Assembly: GCA_963776665.1 (NCBI GenBank)
Contig: CAVZNQ010000027.1
Location: 1 to 64,000, forward strand
Direction: 5' to 3'
Length of the DNA: 64,000 bases
Source of the DNA: Roseiarcus sp963776665
Lineage (GTDB): Bacteria; Pseudomonadota; Alphaproteobacteria; Rhizobiales; Beijerinckiaceae
Shown here: one piece after another, positions 18,188 through 28,204 of the stretch
Numbering within the stretch: the first letter of the stretch is position 1
Layout of the letters: every line of letters starts with the position of its first letter
Made by a program: the position numbers and the translations under genes
Notes under the pieces: generated by a model
The model's database searches: none
Told to the model about the DNA's origin: nothing
What the model saw: the letters and a program-made list of their open reading frames with translations, nothing else

Positions 18188-18793
18188 CTAACAGGCCGCA
18201 CCGCTGTCCGTGCGCGTCGCTCGCCTGAGCGCAACCCATCCCATCCCCAAGAATCCGAGCATCAGCAATGCCCAGGTCGATGGCTCGGGAACAACGTTGA
18301 TGGGCCCCACCAACGAGAAGCCCGACACCGCACTGATCGTGTCTGTCGGCGGTCCGAGGCCTGTGGTCCCCAAGACGCCGGGGCCGATCTCGCAATAGCC
18401 GGCGCCGGAAGTTCGGCAGGCGTAAGGATCGATATTCGACGCGTCGTAGTAGACGTTGAACGCGTTGGGGCTAGCCGTGTTCAGGACGTAGGAGAGGCCC
18501 GAGAAGTCGAGGAAAGAAGGGGAACTTGGAAAAAAAATGTTGTTGTCGTTTTCAGCGTAAGCCTCCAGGCCGGCCAACCCTGTGATGGGGACGCCGTCGC
18601 GATTGCCCGAGATCGACGTCACCAAGTACTCGCCCGGGCTGATCAGGTTCGCGTCTAACGTCCCGCTGGCGGTCAGGCCGCCGACCGTGTAGCTCCAGTC
18701 GAAGACCGCGGCGCCCGCAGGACCAGCTTGAGACATAAGGAACAAAACCACCGCGCCCGCGGATGCGAAAACTCGGGATCCTACGTGTCCCAA
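18188..18793 (-). CDS. PEP-CTERM sorting-domain protein
   Basis: 201 residues from a TTG at 18793 with an excellent AGGAGG site. A signal peptide (VFASAGAVVLFLMSQAGPAG, cleavage near AGA-A) is followed by a strand-rich, Asp/Gly/Asn-rich domain and a classic C-terminal sorting signal: VPEPSTWALLMLGFLGMGWVALRRA, written here as the PEP motif, a hydrophobic helix and a basic tail. Such proteins are processed by an exosortase and are linked to exopolysaccharide loci. No exosortase gene is in the window. The nearby polysaccharide genes at 20-29 kb make a functional link plausible. The gene is intact, unlike most neighbours. Confidence 0.92.
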   Translation of the reverse strand: MGHVGSRVFASAGAVVLFLMSQAGPAGAAVFDWSYTVGGLTASGTLDANLISPGEYLVTSISGNRDGVPITGLAGLEAYAENDNNIFFPSSPSFLDFSGLSYVLNTASPNAFNVYYDASNIDPYACRTSGAGYCEIGPGVLGTTGLGPPTDTISAVSGFSLVGPINVVPEPSTWALLMLGFLGMGWVALRRATRTDSGAAC

Positions 18794-19077
18794 TCTATCC
18801 TCCTTGGATCGGGTTCTTTCTACCGCGGTTGTTTAACACAGGTGCGCCGCAGAGTCCACATGTTTAGCACAGATGCGCCGCAGAGTCCGCGTCGAGTTGG
18901 CGCGTCGCTTCCAAGCCGCGTGCGAATTTTCCGCCTACCAGCTCGGCGACAATGCGCGCCCCGCCAGGGCGTTCGAGTATGCTCGCCGCGACCTCTGTGA
19001 GCGGCCCGCTCTTTCTAGACGGAAGTCAGCCATTCGGGAATTCGACGCCGCGCGCACTGCACGCCTGTAGATACTTA

Positions 19078-19960
19078 GAGGTCTGTCCGAGAACATCATG
19101 CGGGATTGGATAGTTTTCGCAGCATGAGGCGGCTGGAGGCGAGGCGCAGGGAAGGCGAGCGCTTTGTGGTTGAGGCATTCCCAGTCCTTGGCGAGTTGTC
19201 GGGAGCGGCGAGCCAGGCGAAGGTGCGTTCGACGATCCAGCGCTTGGGCAGTGCGACGAAGCCCGTGGCTTGACCGGACCTTTTGACAATCTCGACGGTG
19301 ACGTGCGCCAGAATCCGTTTCATCGCGCTCTTGAACTCCAGCCCCTGGTGGCCGCCATCGGCATAGAGCTTGATCAGGACGGAAAGGCGCCGAACAAGCT
19401 TGCCATCAGCAGCGCGCCGCCGTCGCGGTCCTGGACATCGGCGGCCTGCACGATGACGTGCATCAGCAGGCCCTGCGTATCGACGAGGATGTGCCGCTTC
19501 TTGCCCTTGAGCTTCTTGCCTGCATCGTAGCCGTCGGATCAATCGCAGGCCCCCTTTTTCCGCGCTCTTGACGGTCGGGCTCGCCTCGCGCGCGGCGGCT
19601 TGGCGGCACTGCGCATAAAGCGCGTCGTGGATGCGATCGAGCGTGCCGTCCCAGCCCCACAGGTCGAAATAATCGTAGAGCGTCGAGCGCGGCGGCAGGT
19701 CCGTGGGGATCGCCCGCCACTGACAGCCGGGCGACCTGGCGCACGACGACGTGACGCCAGTTTCCATCACGTTTGGCCGGCAAAACGACTGGCTCCGCAA
19801 GCGCCCATTCCTCCTCCGTCAAATCGCTCGGATAGCGCAACCGGCTCGGCCCTAGCGCCCGCGATTCTCTGCTCTCCACATCGGCGACCCCTAAACGAAT
19901 TAGGCCGCCTCCCTTGCATACAAGGATTCTCAACGATTCAATATGCTCCCGGACGGCCTC
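19078..19960 (-). mobile_element. IS5-family element with readable ends
   Basis: The ends are imperfect inverted repeats: GAGGTCTGTCCGAGAAC at 19078-19094 and the complement of GCTCCCGGACGGCCTC at 19945-19960 (GAGGCCGTCCGGGAGC). TTA lies directly outside each end (19075-19077 and 19961-19963), fitting the 3-base TNA target duplication usual in parts of the IS5 family. The interior encodes a broken transposase. The right-hand TTA forms the stop codon of the wcaJ-like gene. Confidence 0.8.
19115..19890 (-). pseudogene. IS5-family transposase, frameshifted
   Basis: The N-terminal part reads LRYPSDLTEEEWALAEPVVL near 19830. The central part, CQWRAIPTDLPPRSTLYDYF, DLWGWDGTLDRIHDALYAQ, is in a second frame, and KLYADGGHQGLEFKSAMKR plus PKRWIVERTFAWL follows in the C-terminal segment. 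At least two frameshifts occur, including one in the middle around the first catalytic Asp. The DDE transposase cannot be made as one chain. Confidence 0.85.
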
Positions 19961-21506
19961 TTAAACCGGGTTCCCTCTGAGATGCCGGGAAATCAGACGG
20001 TTAGCGTTAGCCCCATTTCGGGCCTTGCGCGGTGAGCTTCTCTCGCTCGCTGCAGCGGCTATTGCGGGCAACCAGTTTTGGCCATCAACTCTGTCAGTTT
20101 CCACCGATTCTGCTTCCGCGACGTGTGAGACCCTATATCGGTCGCCAAAAAGCACAGTCGCAACCGTGCGCAAGATGATGCGTATGTCGAGCCAAACGGA
20201 CGCATTGCGGACATACCACTCGTCTAGCACGCCCTTTTCTTCCGGCGTAATTTCCCTTCCGCCGTTGATCTGAGCCCAGCCCGTTACTCCGGGCCTCATC
20301 TGCAAGCGTAACTGACTTCGTTTCGGCTGATCGATCGGAAGCAGTGGACGAGGGCCGACGAAGGACATGTCACCAGTGAAGACATTCCACAGCTGAGGTA
20401 GTTCGTCGAGGCGCAGTCGCCGCAAAAATGACCCGAAACGTGACGCTCGTTGACTCTCTTCGACAAAGTTGCCCAGCTGATCGTAGGGCGGGTGGAGTGT
20501 ACGAAACTTATAGATTAGAAACGGCTGGCCTTGATATCCAAGGCGCTTTTGCCAAAACATGATCGGCCAACCGAGATCGATCGATATGCCGAGCGCGATT
20601 AAGACCGCGACCGGAGAAATCGCGATTGCTATAGCCACGGACGCCGACAAATCAAAAGCTCTCTTGAGAATCTGATAGCTGTTCCGCTCGCCTGGGCTTT
20701 CTTCATCCTCTCGCGTCGGTTCTCCAAACTTAAATCCCACAACATCGCTAAGATAGCGTCGCTCAACCCCTGCTGAATCACAATATTCCGCGATCTCTCT
20801 CTCTCCGTTATCGTATTCATCTGGCCGATTTTCGCAGATCAATACTCGCGTAATATCAACACCATGCACTTTGTACTCCTTAACGACTCGTACAATTGCC
20901 GATGGCGGACCAATTATGGGATGGCTGAGCAACGCTCGACCGAAAAGTTTGGGATTTGTGTCAAGGATCGCGACAATATTTGTCCGATCGACATCGAAAG
21001 CATCCAACATCTTTAAGTAAGAGGAGGCAAATTCATTGGCGCCAACCAATAAGGTGTGCGACTCCAACGAATAATTTTTCGCGCGCGCGCCGGCAAATCT
21101 GCCTCGCCTGGTCGCGAGCGCGCGGCCTCCCAACATGAGCGAGCACAGTACAAGCAGTTGGATCACGGGCAGGGATCGGGGAACGTAGTTCAGCCGATCG
21201 AGCCAAAAGGCGGCGACCGCAGTCAAGGCCGTGGCTGCTAGCGACGCTGCCACAACGGAGCGCACCTCTCGAGCTGAAAGATGGACGTGCAGGCTTTTGC
21301 CCAAGTGAAACGCAATCACCATCAGCAATCCGGCGCCAGACCCGATTAGCGCAGTAGACGACTGCCGATCCAACTCCGGGGGCAGAAAACAAACTCGGAT
21401 CCCGGAGGACGATCGCGATGGGGCCGGCTGCAAGGACGCTGAACACGTCGATCGCTCGAAGGAATCGACGCATGCTCTCGTTGGAAGTAGGCGTACGGAC
21501 TTTCAT
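19961..21506 (-). pseudogene. WcaJ/ExoY-type sugar-phosphate priming transferase, frameshifted
   Basis: An undecaprenyl-phosphate sugar-phosphotransferase that starts exopolysaccharide repeat assembly on the inner membrane. The N-terminal 50 residues (MRRFLRAIDVFSVLAAGPIA, then SAPGVGSAVVY) are in one frame from 21506. The rest, from ALIGSGAGLLMVIAFHLGKS, is in another, with the break near 21355. Four N-terminal helices, a CoA-binding-like middle (LLVGANEFA) and the catalytic C-terminus are present: KRAFDLSAS, KFRTL, RLRLDELPQLWNVF, GDMSFVGPRPLL and RPGVTGWAQI. The stop codon coincides with the IS5 target TTA, so the native C-terminus may have been altered. Confidence 0.9.
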
Positions 21507-21751
21507 GTCGCATCCATCCGCGGGTCCAAAGAAGGCGAAGTTTCTTTGTAAGCCGAATACAATTGGCGCACAATGGTTTTGACGGCGGCCGATCCCTTCG
21601 GCGCCGTTGGTCTCGTTGAGGTTGGATTATTATTCATTATCTGTAAAAGCTCAGAGACTGTGCTCGGCATTCCTGTCGTCCTGCCCAGACGGCAATCGCG
21701 GCAGGAAGCCCGAAACCGGATTTCGCGGCGCCGGTTTACCCTGCTACGGGC

Positions 21752-22631
21752 TTAGGGGCTACAACGGGGAAGGGAGTGCGCGCTCGACGTCGTCGCCGCC
21801 CCTGCAATAGCACCAGCGGCTATTACGCCGCCGACGAGAGCGGCCGCTACGACCGGTGGCGCAAAGAAACCGCCGGCGAAACCCTCGGCGATAATTGGGT
21901 CGGATATGGCGCCCACAGGAGCTTCGGTCACCGCGATCTGGGACTGAGAGACGGTCGCCTGCTGGTTCGGCACAAGCAGCTCCTCACAACCGCACAACCC
22001 CTTTTTTTTCTGCTCTTTGCTGCAACGTCTCTTTCGCAATTCCTCTACGGAAGCGTATTCATTCCTCTGTCGATGACAGACAATGGCAATTCCTTCTTCG
22101 TTGATTACCCTGGTCTCTGTCGGCGAGACTTCAATCCTCAAAATCGTGCCGCGTACGCCGATTGCCGCAGTCGGCGTCCAGATCGTGTACGCGCGTTTGC
22201 TTGCGTCGCCCGTGACGAATCGAAGCGTGCCCTTTCCAATGTTGAGCGCGATCGTCCCAGGTTGCTTAGGGCCTGAGTACACAAAATTGTCCAGCTTGAG
22301 GGTTGAGCCCGGGCCAATCGACACGTTGGTATTGTCCTCGAGCAGCAACCTGGCCTTACTGTCGGCGCCGCTTTGAACGGCCTCATTGAGGAAAACACTA
22401 TCGCCTTGCGCCACAGGGACTTGGCTGCCCTGTCGGAAGGGCGCCTTGTACGTTGTTGATGACGATTTCCGCACCGCCAATTTTTTCGTCAGACCATGCC
22501 AACTCGCTTCCGCCGAAGAGCAAAATGCTGGCGACCACTATAGGCGATATCTGCAGCTTTAAGCCGGGGCGACAATTCACAGCCCCAAGCCAGTCCCAAA
22601 TCTTGCCCCCGACACGCTCTAATCCCTCCAC
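21752..22631 (-). pseudogene. FecR-domain protein, copy 1, frameshifted
   Basis: A signal peptide (ISPIVVASILLFGGSELAWS) and the start of the mature protein (DEKIGGAEIVINNVQGALPTG) are read from 22631. After a shift near 22440 the FecR domain follows: QVPVAQGDSVFLNEAVQSGA, SKARLLLEDNTNVSIGPGST, then YTIWTPTAAIGVRGTILRI. A Cys-rich loop (CGCEELLVPNQQATV) and a C-terminal hydrophobic helix (VVAAALVGGVIAAGAIAG) complete it. FecR domains here are periplasmic strand-rich modules, not iron-dicitrate regulators. It is clustered with an EPS locus and two paralogues. Confidence 0.8.
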
Positions 22632-22771
22632 ATGTTAGCAGGCCGCTCAACTACCTCGGCCTCCCCCTAGCTCTATTTTGGCGAGATTTGACCTTAACAT
22701 CGAGTTCAGAGTGCGCGTTCCGGAACTCGGCCTAAGGGCTCACGGGCGAGAGGATAAAGGGGAGAGTTACA

Positions 22772-23778
22772 TCATGCTCCGACGAAAAGGAGGCGATGAG
22801 AGCAATTACCCCGGTGCCGACTACGACTGCCCCGAGTCCCCCCCACCAAGGAGGACAAGCCCAGAGTGGGTTCTGCGTTCGCTGAGCCTTGCTGACCCGG
22901 CCAGGAGGACAGCACGCTGCGGCTGCCTTGCTGACCCGGAGGACAATAGGGCTGCTGATCGCCCGCCTGTGCAAGTACGCGGACGTCCTTGGCTGGGCCA
23001 ATAAATGGCTCTGAGACTGCATTCTGAGGCGCTGCCGCCACCGCGATTGCACTGGCCGTGACGGTTGCTTGCGCGCTCGGCAGAAGCAGTGTTGTGCAAG
23101 GACAGGACCCACTCTTTCCGTCGGTGAGAAGAGCTTCGTCCTCACGCCCGGTGCAGGGCTTTCGCAATTCTTCTACTGAGGCGCGTTCATTTCCCTTACG
23201 AAGGCAGACGATGGCCGTCCCCTCTTCGTTGATAATCTGAGTTTCGGTAGGCGTCGCTTTGAGTCCTTAAACTTGCGCCGCGTGCGCCGATGGCCGCGGT
23301 TGGCGTCCAGATCGTGTACGCCCGTTTGTTGGCGTCTCCGGTAATGAACCGAAGCGTGCCGTTTGTTATGCTGAAAGAGACCGCCCCAGGCTGCTTGGCG
23401 CCTGAATAGACAAAATCGTCCAACTTTAAGCGTAGAGCCCGGTCCGACCGTTACGTTCGAGTTATCGTTAAGCAGCAAATTTGCTTTGCTGTCCGCGCCA
23501 GTTGAAATGCTCTCATTTAGGAATACACTGTCGCCTTGAACTACAGGCGCTTGTTTTCCTGTCGAAAAGTTGCCCTGGACGCTATTGATGACCGTCTCCG
23601 CGCCGCCGATCTTTTCTTGCGACCATGACGCCTCACCGCCGCCGAAGAGCAAAATGCTGGCGATCACGATGCGACGAAATATGCGGATTTGAGCGGGCGC
23701 CCGGACTACGGCCCCGAACCGTCGCGAAATTTGTGCTCGGCATAGTGTGCCTCCGACCTCAGAACAAACAATTCTCAA
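22772..23778 (-). pseudogene. FecR-domain protein, copy 2, multiply frameshifted
   Basis: A paralogue of copy 1. A signal segment (RIVIASILLFGGGEASWS) and QEKIGGAETVINSVQG are followed by QAPVVQGDSVFLNESISTGA and NLLLNDNSNVTVGPGST in the first frame. FVYSGAKQPGAVSFSITNG and YTIWTPTAAIGARG are then read in a second frame (23196-23423), and the Cys-loop and tail in a third (22772-23167). At least three shifts (about 23420, 23260 and 23175) make it non-functional. The tail is Gln/Gly/Pro-rich and longer than in copy 1. Confidence 0.8.
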
Positions 23779-23892
23779 GATCGCATCTCAAGATGTCGTT
23801 TTTTACATCATGGCCGCCTGAAGGTCAATTCGTGGACCAAGCGTGCCGAAGCGGCGCTTCCGAAAAATTACTTTTGTGTTAAAAATGAGACA

Positions 23893-25168
23893 CTAGGTCG
23901 CGCTCATTGCGGCCGAAGGTCGAGATCGGCGTATGAGACCTGGCCGACAACTTCGGTCTCGAGCGCGGTCCGCGCAGGGTAGCTCGAGGACAAGCATCTG
24001 GTACGCGCACTTGCCCGTCGGCACGGTGAAGTCGAAGGCGAAAGTGCGCCAGGGCGTGTCGCCGCTCACGAGATCAGTCGTGCCCAAGGTTTCAGAATCG
24101 TCGCCAACGCAAGCAATCCGCCATCGTAGCCCTCGCTCATTTTGCAAGTTTTGCGAGCGTTCGCGCCCCTGAAACCGATAGGGCCCCGGGGCCAAGTTAA
24201 GCAGATGCGATACGTGCTCGAATTTGACGCGTCCTCCGAAGAAGTCCACGCTGATAGTGCTCGTGTCATTTTGAGTCCCGAGGCGGACCATCGCATTGGA
24301 GACGGGCGGGATAACCCAATCGAACGGCAAGTTGGTCAGCGGATAACGAAACTCCTTATTGTATAGGAGATCTGCTTCCTCGCGACGGTCAGGCGGAAGG
24401 GATCGCACCCATATATCATGCGCCTCGTCGAACATCCCCGCGTCAATTAATCGAGTCAATAGCACCTGAAGCTCCCTTTCGGTTGGCCCCGGCTCATCAG
24501 CCTGGAGCTCCGCAAAGAGATAGGTCAGCGCAGAAAGGTCATCAGAGCGTCTTAAGAGGTCGACGAACCAGACTTCTCGCCAACGGGGGTTCGTACGCAG
24601 GAGTTTCACATAGCCCAAGCGATAGGGCTCGTGTGTGAGGATCGGCGCAAGCGCCGGCATAATGGGTTCAATTGCTTGCGGAAATTGTCCTCGCAGCAAC
24701 AAATCGATCCGATTCAGTGCTGAATTGACGCGACCGCCACGCAGATCCTGCGCGAGAAGCCAGACGTTGCGATCTCAAGTCTCTTAGGTTGACCCGGGCG
24801 GCCAGACTCATCAACTGGGTCGCGCGATCAATATCGCCTTCTTGTTCGCTTGAACGCGCCAACAGAGTGAGGGCTTGGGGCAGCAGCGGGTTGTGGCGCA
24901 ATGCCTCTCGCGCGCCGACCGTAGCGTCAGTGATTTTTGAGTCGGCCATCAGGCGTTCGGAGACGGCGACGCGGGCGCTCGCTTGAGTCGGATCAATGGC
25001 AATAGAGAGCGCCGGGTCGGCTTCGCTCCACAAATCACCTAGCGAGTGTCTGAGGATCGATACGCCAAGCGCCAGGAGCAGCCCCACGAAAACCAATCGT
25101 GCGAGGCTAACGAATGCCTGCGGAAATTCGACCCCGCGGATCCTTACGGGAGTCCGACGCTCAGTCAT
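23893..25168 (-). pseudogene. Membrane-anchored helical-repeat protein of EPS locus, frameshifted
   Basis: An N-terminal membrane helix (AFVSLARLVFVGLLLALGVSI) is followed by TPR-like helices (ARVAVSERLMADSKITDATV, REALRHNPLLPQALTLLARS). The frame breaks near 24690 and continues with NRIDLLLRGQFPQAIEPIMP and YVKLLRTNPRWREVWFVDLL. A C-terminal strand-rich part near TPWRTFAFDFTVPTGKCAYQ resembles a carbohydrate-binding-like fold, and another shift near 23985 removes the native ending. The exact family is unknown. Its place between fecR-like genes and the wzc cluster suggests a role in polysaccharide export or its assembly complex. Confidence 0.65.
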
Positions 25169-25205
25169 AAAAATCGGTGGTCAAGGCGCCTTTCAGCATG
25201 CCGGT

Positions 25206-25862
25206 TCACGCAGCGATGGTGACGAAGCAGCGAATGTGGAAGTCCCAGAACGAAGTCTGACCGATCTGCCTGCCGAGGTCGTCTGCCACGAAAACCAGGG
25301 TCACGGCCCCCATCCCCAACCGCTTAAGCCTTCGCCAAATGCCTATGAAAGAGAAACTAACCCGCGCCGCCCGAGGAGGTCGTACGGCAATCCAGGGGAT
25401 AACGAACAGTGGGCGCGCGGTGCGGGTCGCGGCGGATGGCAGTCGTGGTCCGTCTTCCTCAGCCCCACTCGCGATCTGATGCCAGGCGTCCAAAACACGA
25501 CGCGCAAACGCTACTCGCAATGTGCTGGCCTCCCTATCCGGATGCAACCAGTTCATCAAATAGCCCATATGCCGCCGAATTTGGCTTCGTTCCGCTTCCG
25601 GTTCCACCCCGAGTATGCGGTGAGACGAGGCGCCGCGAAACAGCATAACCCGCAAAACATAAAACTCGACAATCGAAATTATGACCTTCTCGTCAAGGCC
25701 GGTCATTTGTTGCGCCTCGACAAGCGCCTGGCGTTCCCCAGACAGTATTTGTAAGAGAAAGGTCAGTCCCTCTGGTAGCGGCATCGAACGCATTACACGC
25801 GTTAGGCGCGGCGCACGCGACAACGCTATAGCCAACTCCAGCGCGTGATTAGGTGGGGTCAT
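25206..25862 (-). CDS. J-domain-like protein in EPS locus
   Basis: 218 residues. The middle holds a stretch like a DnaJ domain: a helix ending RILGVEPEAERSQIRRHMGY, then NWLHPDREASTLRVAFARRV with the HPD tripeptide that stimulates DnaK, and VLDAWHQI. The N-terminal part (LTFLLQILSGERQALVEAQQ) is helical and may be a binding module. A short hydrophobic segment, LGMGAVTLVFVADDLG, lies near the C-terminus. The start ATGA overlaps the stop of the Wzc-type gene, so the two are translationally coupled. The tail after about residue 165 looks out of character and might be shifted. Confidence 0.65.
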   Translation of the reverse strand: MTPPNHALELAIALSRAPRLTRVMRSMPLPEGLTFLLQILSGERQALVEAQQMTGLDEKVIISIVEFYVLRVMLFRGASSHRILGVEPEAERSQIRRHMGYLMNWLHPDREASTLRVAFARRVLDAWHQIASGAEEDGPRLPSAATRTARPLFVIPWIAVRPPRAARVSFSFIGIWRRLKRLGMGAVTLVFVADDLGRQIGQTSFWDFHIRCFVTIAA

Positions 25863-28191
25863 GTCGTCGGTTTGTTCAGCGCTGTTTTCTGAGTTTGGCT
25901 GTACACATATTTTTCGGCGCCCTGGCCGTAACCATAACCATAACCATAACCATAACCATAGCCGTAACCGTAATGAGGGGCGTGTTTTGCATGATACTTA
26001 TTGAGGACGGCCCCCACGACGCGCGCTCGCGCGAAAAGCAATCGCTTTAGCCCGTCCCGCACCACGTTGCGACGTGTCTTGGCCCCTTCGACAACGAGCA
26101 CGGTCGCCTCGACGACGGCGCTCAAAATGGGGGCATCAGCGAGCCCCATGATAGGCGGGCCATCGACGATGGTAATTTCGAAGGATTCAGCAGCTTCGGT
26201 CAATAGGACGCCCAGTTTGGCGCCGGCAAGAAGCTCGGCGGGGTTAGGAGGCAGCGGACCACTAAGCACCACGGCAAGGTTTGGAATTGATGTCTGCTTG
26301 ACCGCTCTCGAGACCGGATCGCGCGTATGTCGAATTCTGGCCACGCGCCCGAAAGGTAGTTCGACAGACCGACATTATTTTCAAAATTCAACACGCGGTG
26401 CAGAGACGGATTGCGCAAGTCCGCGTCAATCAAGAGGACTCGCATCCCGAGTTGGGCGAATTTCGCCGCGAGAGACAACGCTACCGTCGATTTCCCTTCC
26501 GATGGTCGGGCGCTTGTGATCAAGAGCGATCGAGGCGTGCCATCCGAGGTGGAAAACTGGATCGCGGTCCGTAGCGAGCGGTAGGATTCCGCGAGCGGCG
26601 AGCTTGGGTCATCCAAAATTTCAACGATCGCCGCTTTTTTCTTGGCGGGATCCCGATAGAGCGGGATAACGCCAAGCGTCGGTATTCCGAGCCGCTCCTC
26701 GAGGTCTTCACTGGTCTTAAACGTGTCGTCGAGCACCTCGATGAGCGAAAACTGCGCCCGCCGCCGCCGCGGCGCCCAAGGCAAGCGCCAGGATTAAGTT
26801 AGTTGATAGCGAAGGTGAGATGGGCCCTCCCGGCAATTGCGCCCTATCCAGTATGGATACGTTAGTCATTCCAGCGTCGCTCGCGACCCCTAGCTCACGA
26901 TATTGTTGAAGTACGCCATCGTAAAGAGATCGATTGGTATCTACTTCACGCATCAGTATGGTGTACTTTACACTGCGGCTTCGCAAATCAAGCGCCTCGG
27001 CCTTAAGCTCAGTGAGCTTGTCGTTAAGATTCTTTTCGTTGGCGAGCGCCGCTTGGTATTGCGCGTTGATCGAGCCTTTAATACGAGCTACTTGAGTGCG
27101 AATATCGTTTTCCGTCTCGCTTATCCCATTCTTTAGAGCCATCATTTCTGGAAAGGCGGGCTTAAGCGTGGCGAGTTTATCTTGGTACGTAGCGCGCATT
27201 TCGGCGAGTTTCGTCCGCTCGCCCTGAATGAGGCTGTCGCTCATCACTTGCGGCAGCGAGTTGACGTCGTCGGCCTGAGCTTGCTGCCAAATCTCCTCCA
27301 GTTGAATCCTAGCGGTTACCGCGCTGGAATAGGCGGATTGAACCGTTTGTAATTCGGTCGATACTTGTGGCTGTTTATTGTCGACGTCTACGATACCCTC
27401 TTTCTTGGCATATTCAATAAGCTGCTTTTCTGATTCCTCAAGCTTTACTCTTAGTTCGTCGAGTCGCTCTTGTAAGAAGTTCCGCGCGTGAGTCGTTGCG
27501 GCGTAACGCATATCTAGTGTCAACTTTACGTATTGCTCGGCGACAGCGATACTAATCCGTTGAGCCCAAGCTGGATCGAGGGCAGAATAGCGAATTCGTA
27601 CGATTGAGGATTCCCCGACGGGTTGGACGGACAGACCTCCCATGACCATGCCCGCGGCTGCCGCCTGTCGCGCTTTCACGTCAATGGCGGCGGTGGGAAC
27701 AGGAGCGACGTTTGAGTCTAGCCTGAACAGTCGCTTGAGCAACGACGGTTGCGGATGCCCCCCAAGAAGTCGGACTGCCCCAGATCCAGTGCGGCTGCCA
27801 CCTGCTCCGCTAGAGTTCGGCTCCGGATCAATTCATATTGAGTTTGGTAGAATCCAACTTCGTAGTAGTCTTGCCCTACTTCGGCGTTTTGACTCTTAAA
27901 CGCTGATGGAACCGCACGGTCAATCTTGATGGTCGTTGAGGCGCTATAAATCTTCGGCGTCAGCATCGTCTCGATGAGACCGCCAAACATAAATATCGCA
28001 ACCACGACAATAATTAAGTATTTATGTTTGAGCGCCAGACCGATATAATTTAGTATTCTTGAACTAAGATCGGCCTCCCAATCGCGTTGGCCCGGCACCT
28101 CAGTGTAGCGCGCGAAGTCGACAGCGCCTGTCCCATCACTTTTCGCGGGCAAGGTCGCGTCGGCTTTGACGCTCGGCAAACGCAAGTTCAA
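25859..28191 (-). pseudogene. Wzc/ExoP-type polysaccharide co-polymerase with BY-kinase, frameshifted
   Basis: Read in four frames. First, 28191-27718 holds a TTG start after GAGGAGAG, a Wzz chain-length domain and helix LIIVVVAIFMFGG. Second, 27742-26717 holds the periplasmic coiled coils and second helix STNLILALALGAAAAAGAVF. Third, 26784-26200 is the kinase with Walker A ARPSEGKST and Walker A' LLIDADLRNPS. Fourth, 26344-25859 carries Walker B ITIVDGPPI and the tyrosine tail. Breaks are near 27745, 26745 and 26320. The intact protein would be about 770 residues and would control polymer length by tail autophosphorylation. The cluster wza-wzc is standard. Loss of frame here should abolish polymerisation control. 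Confidence 0.9.
25925..25972 (-). repeat. Hexanucleotide tandem repeat encoding (Tyr-Gly)8
   Basis: Eight 6-base units in a row encode eight Tyr-Gly pairs on the minus strand. Five central units are identical (accata on the plus strand); the outer ones differ only at third codon positions. This is the phosphorylatable tyrosine cluster of the BY-kinase tail; AEKYVY a little further on adds two more tyrosines. Confidence 0.95.
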
Positions 28192-28204
28192 TTCGCGCTC
28201 TCCT

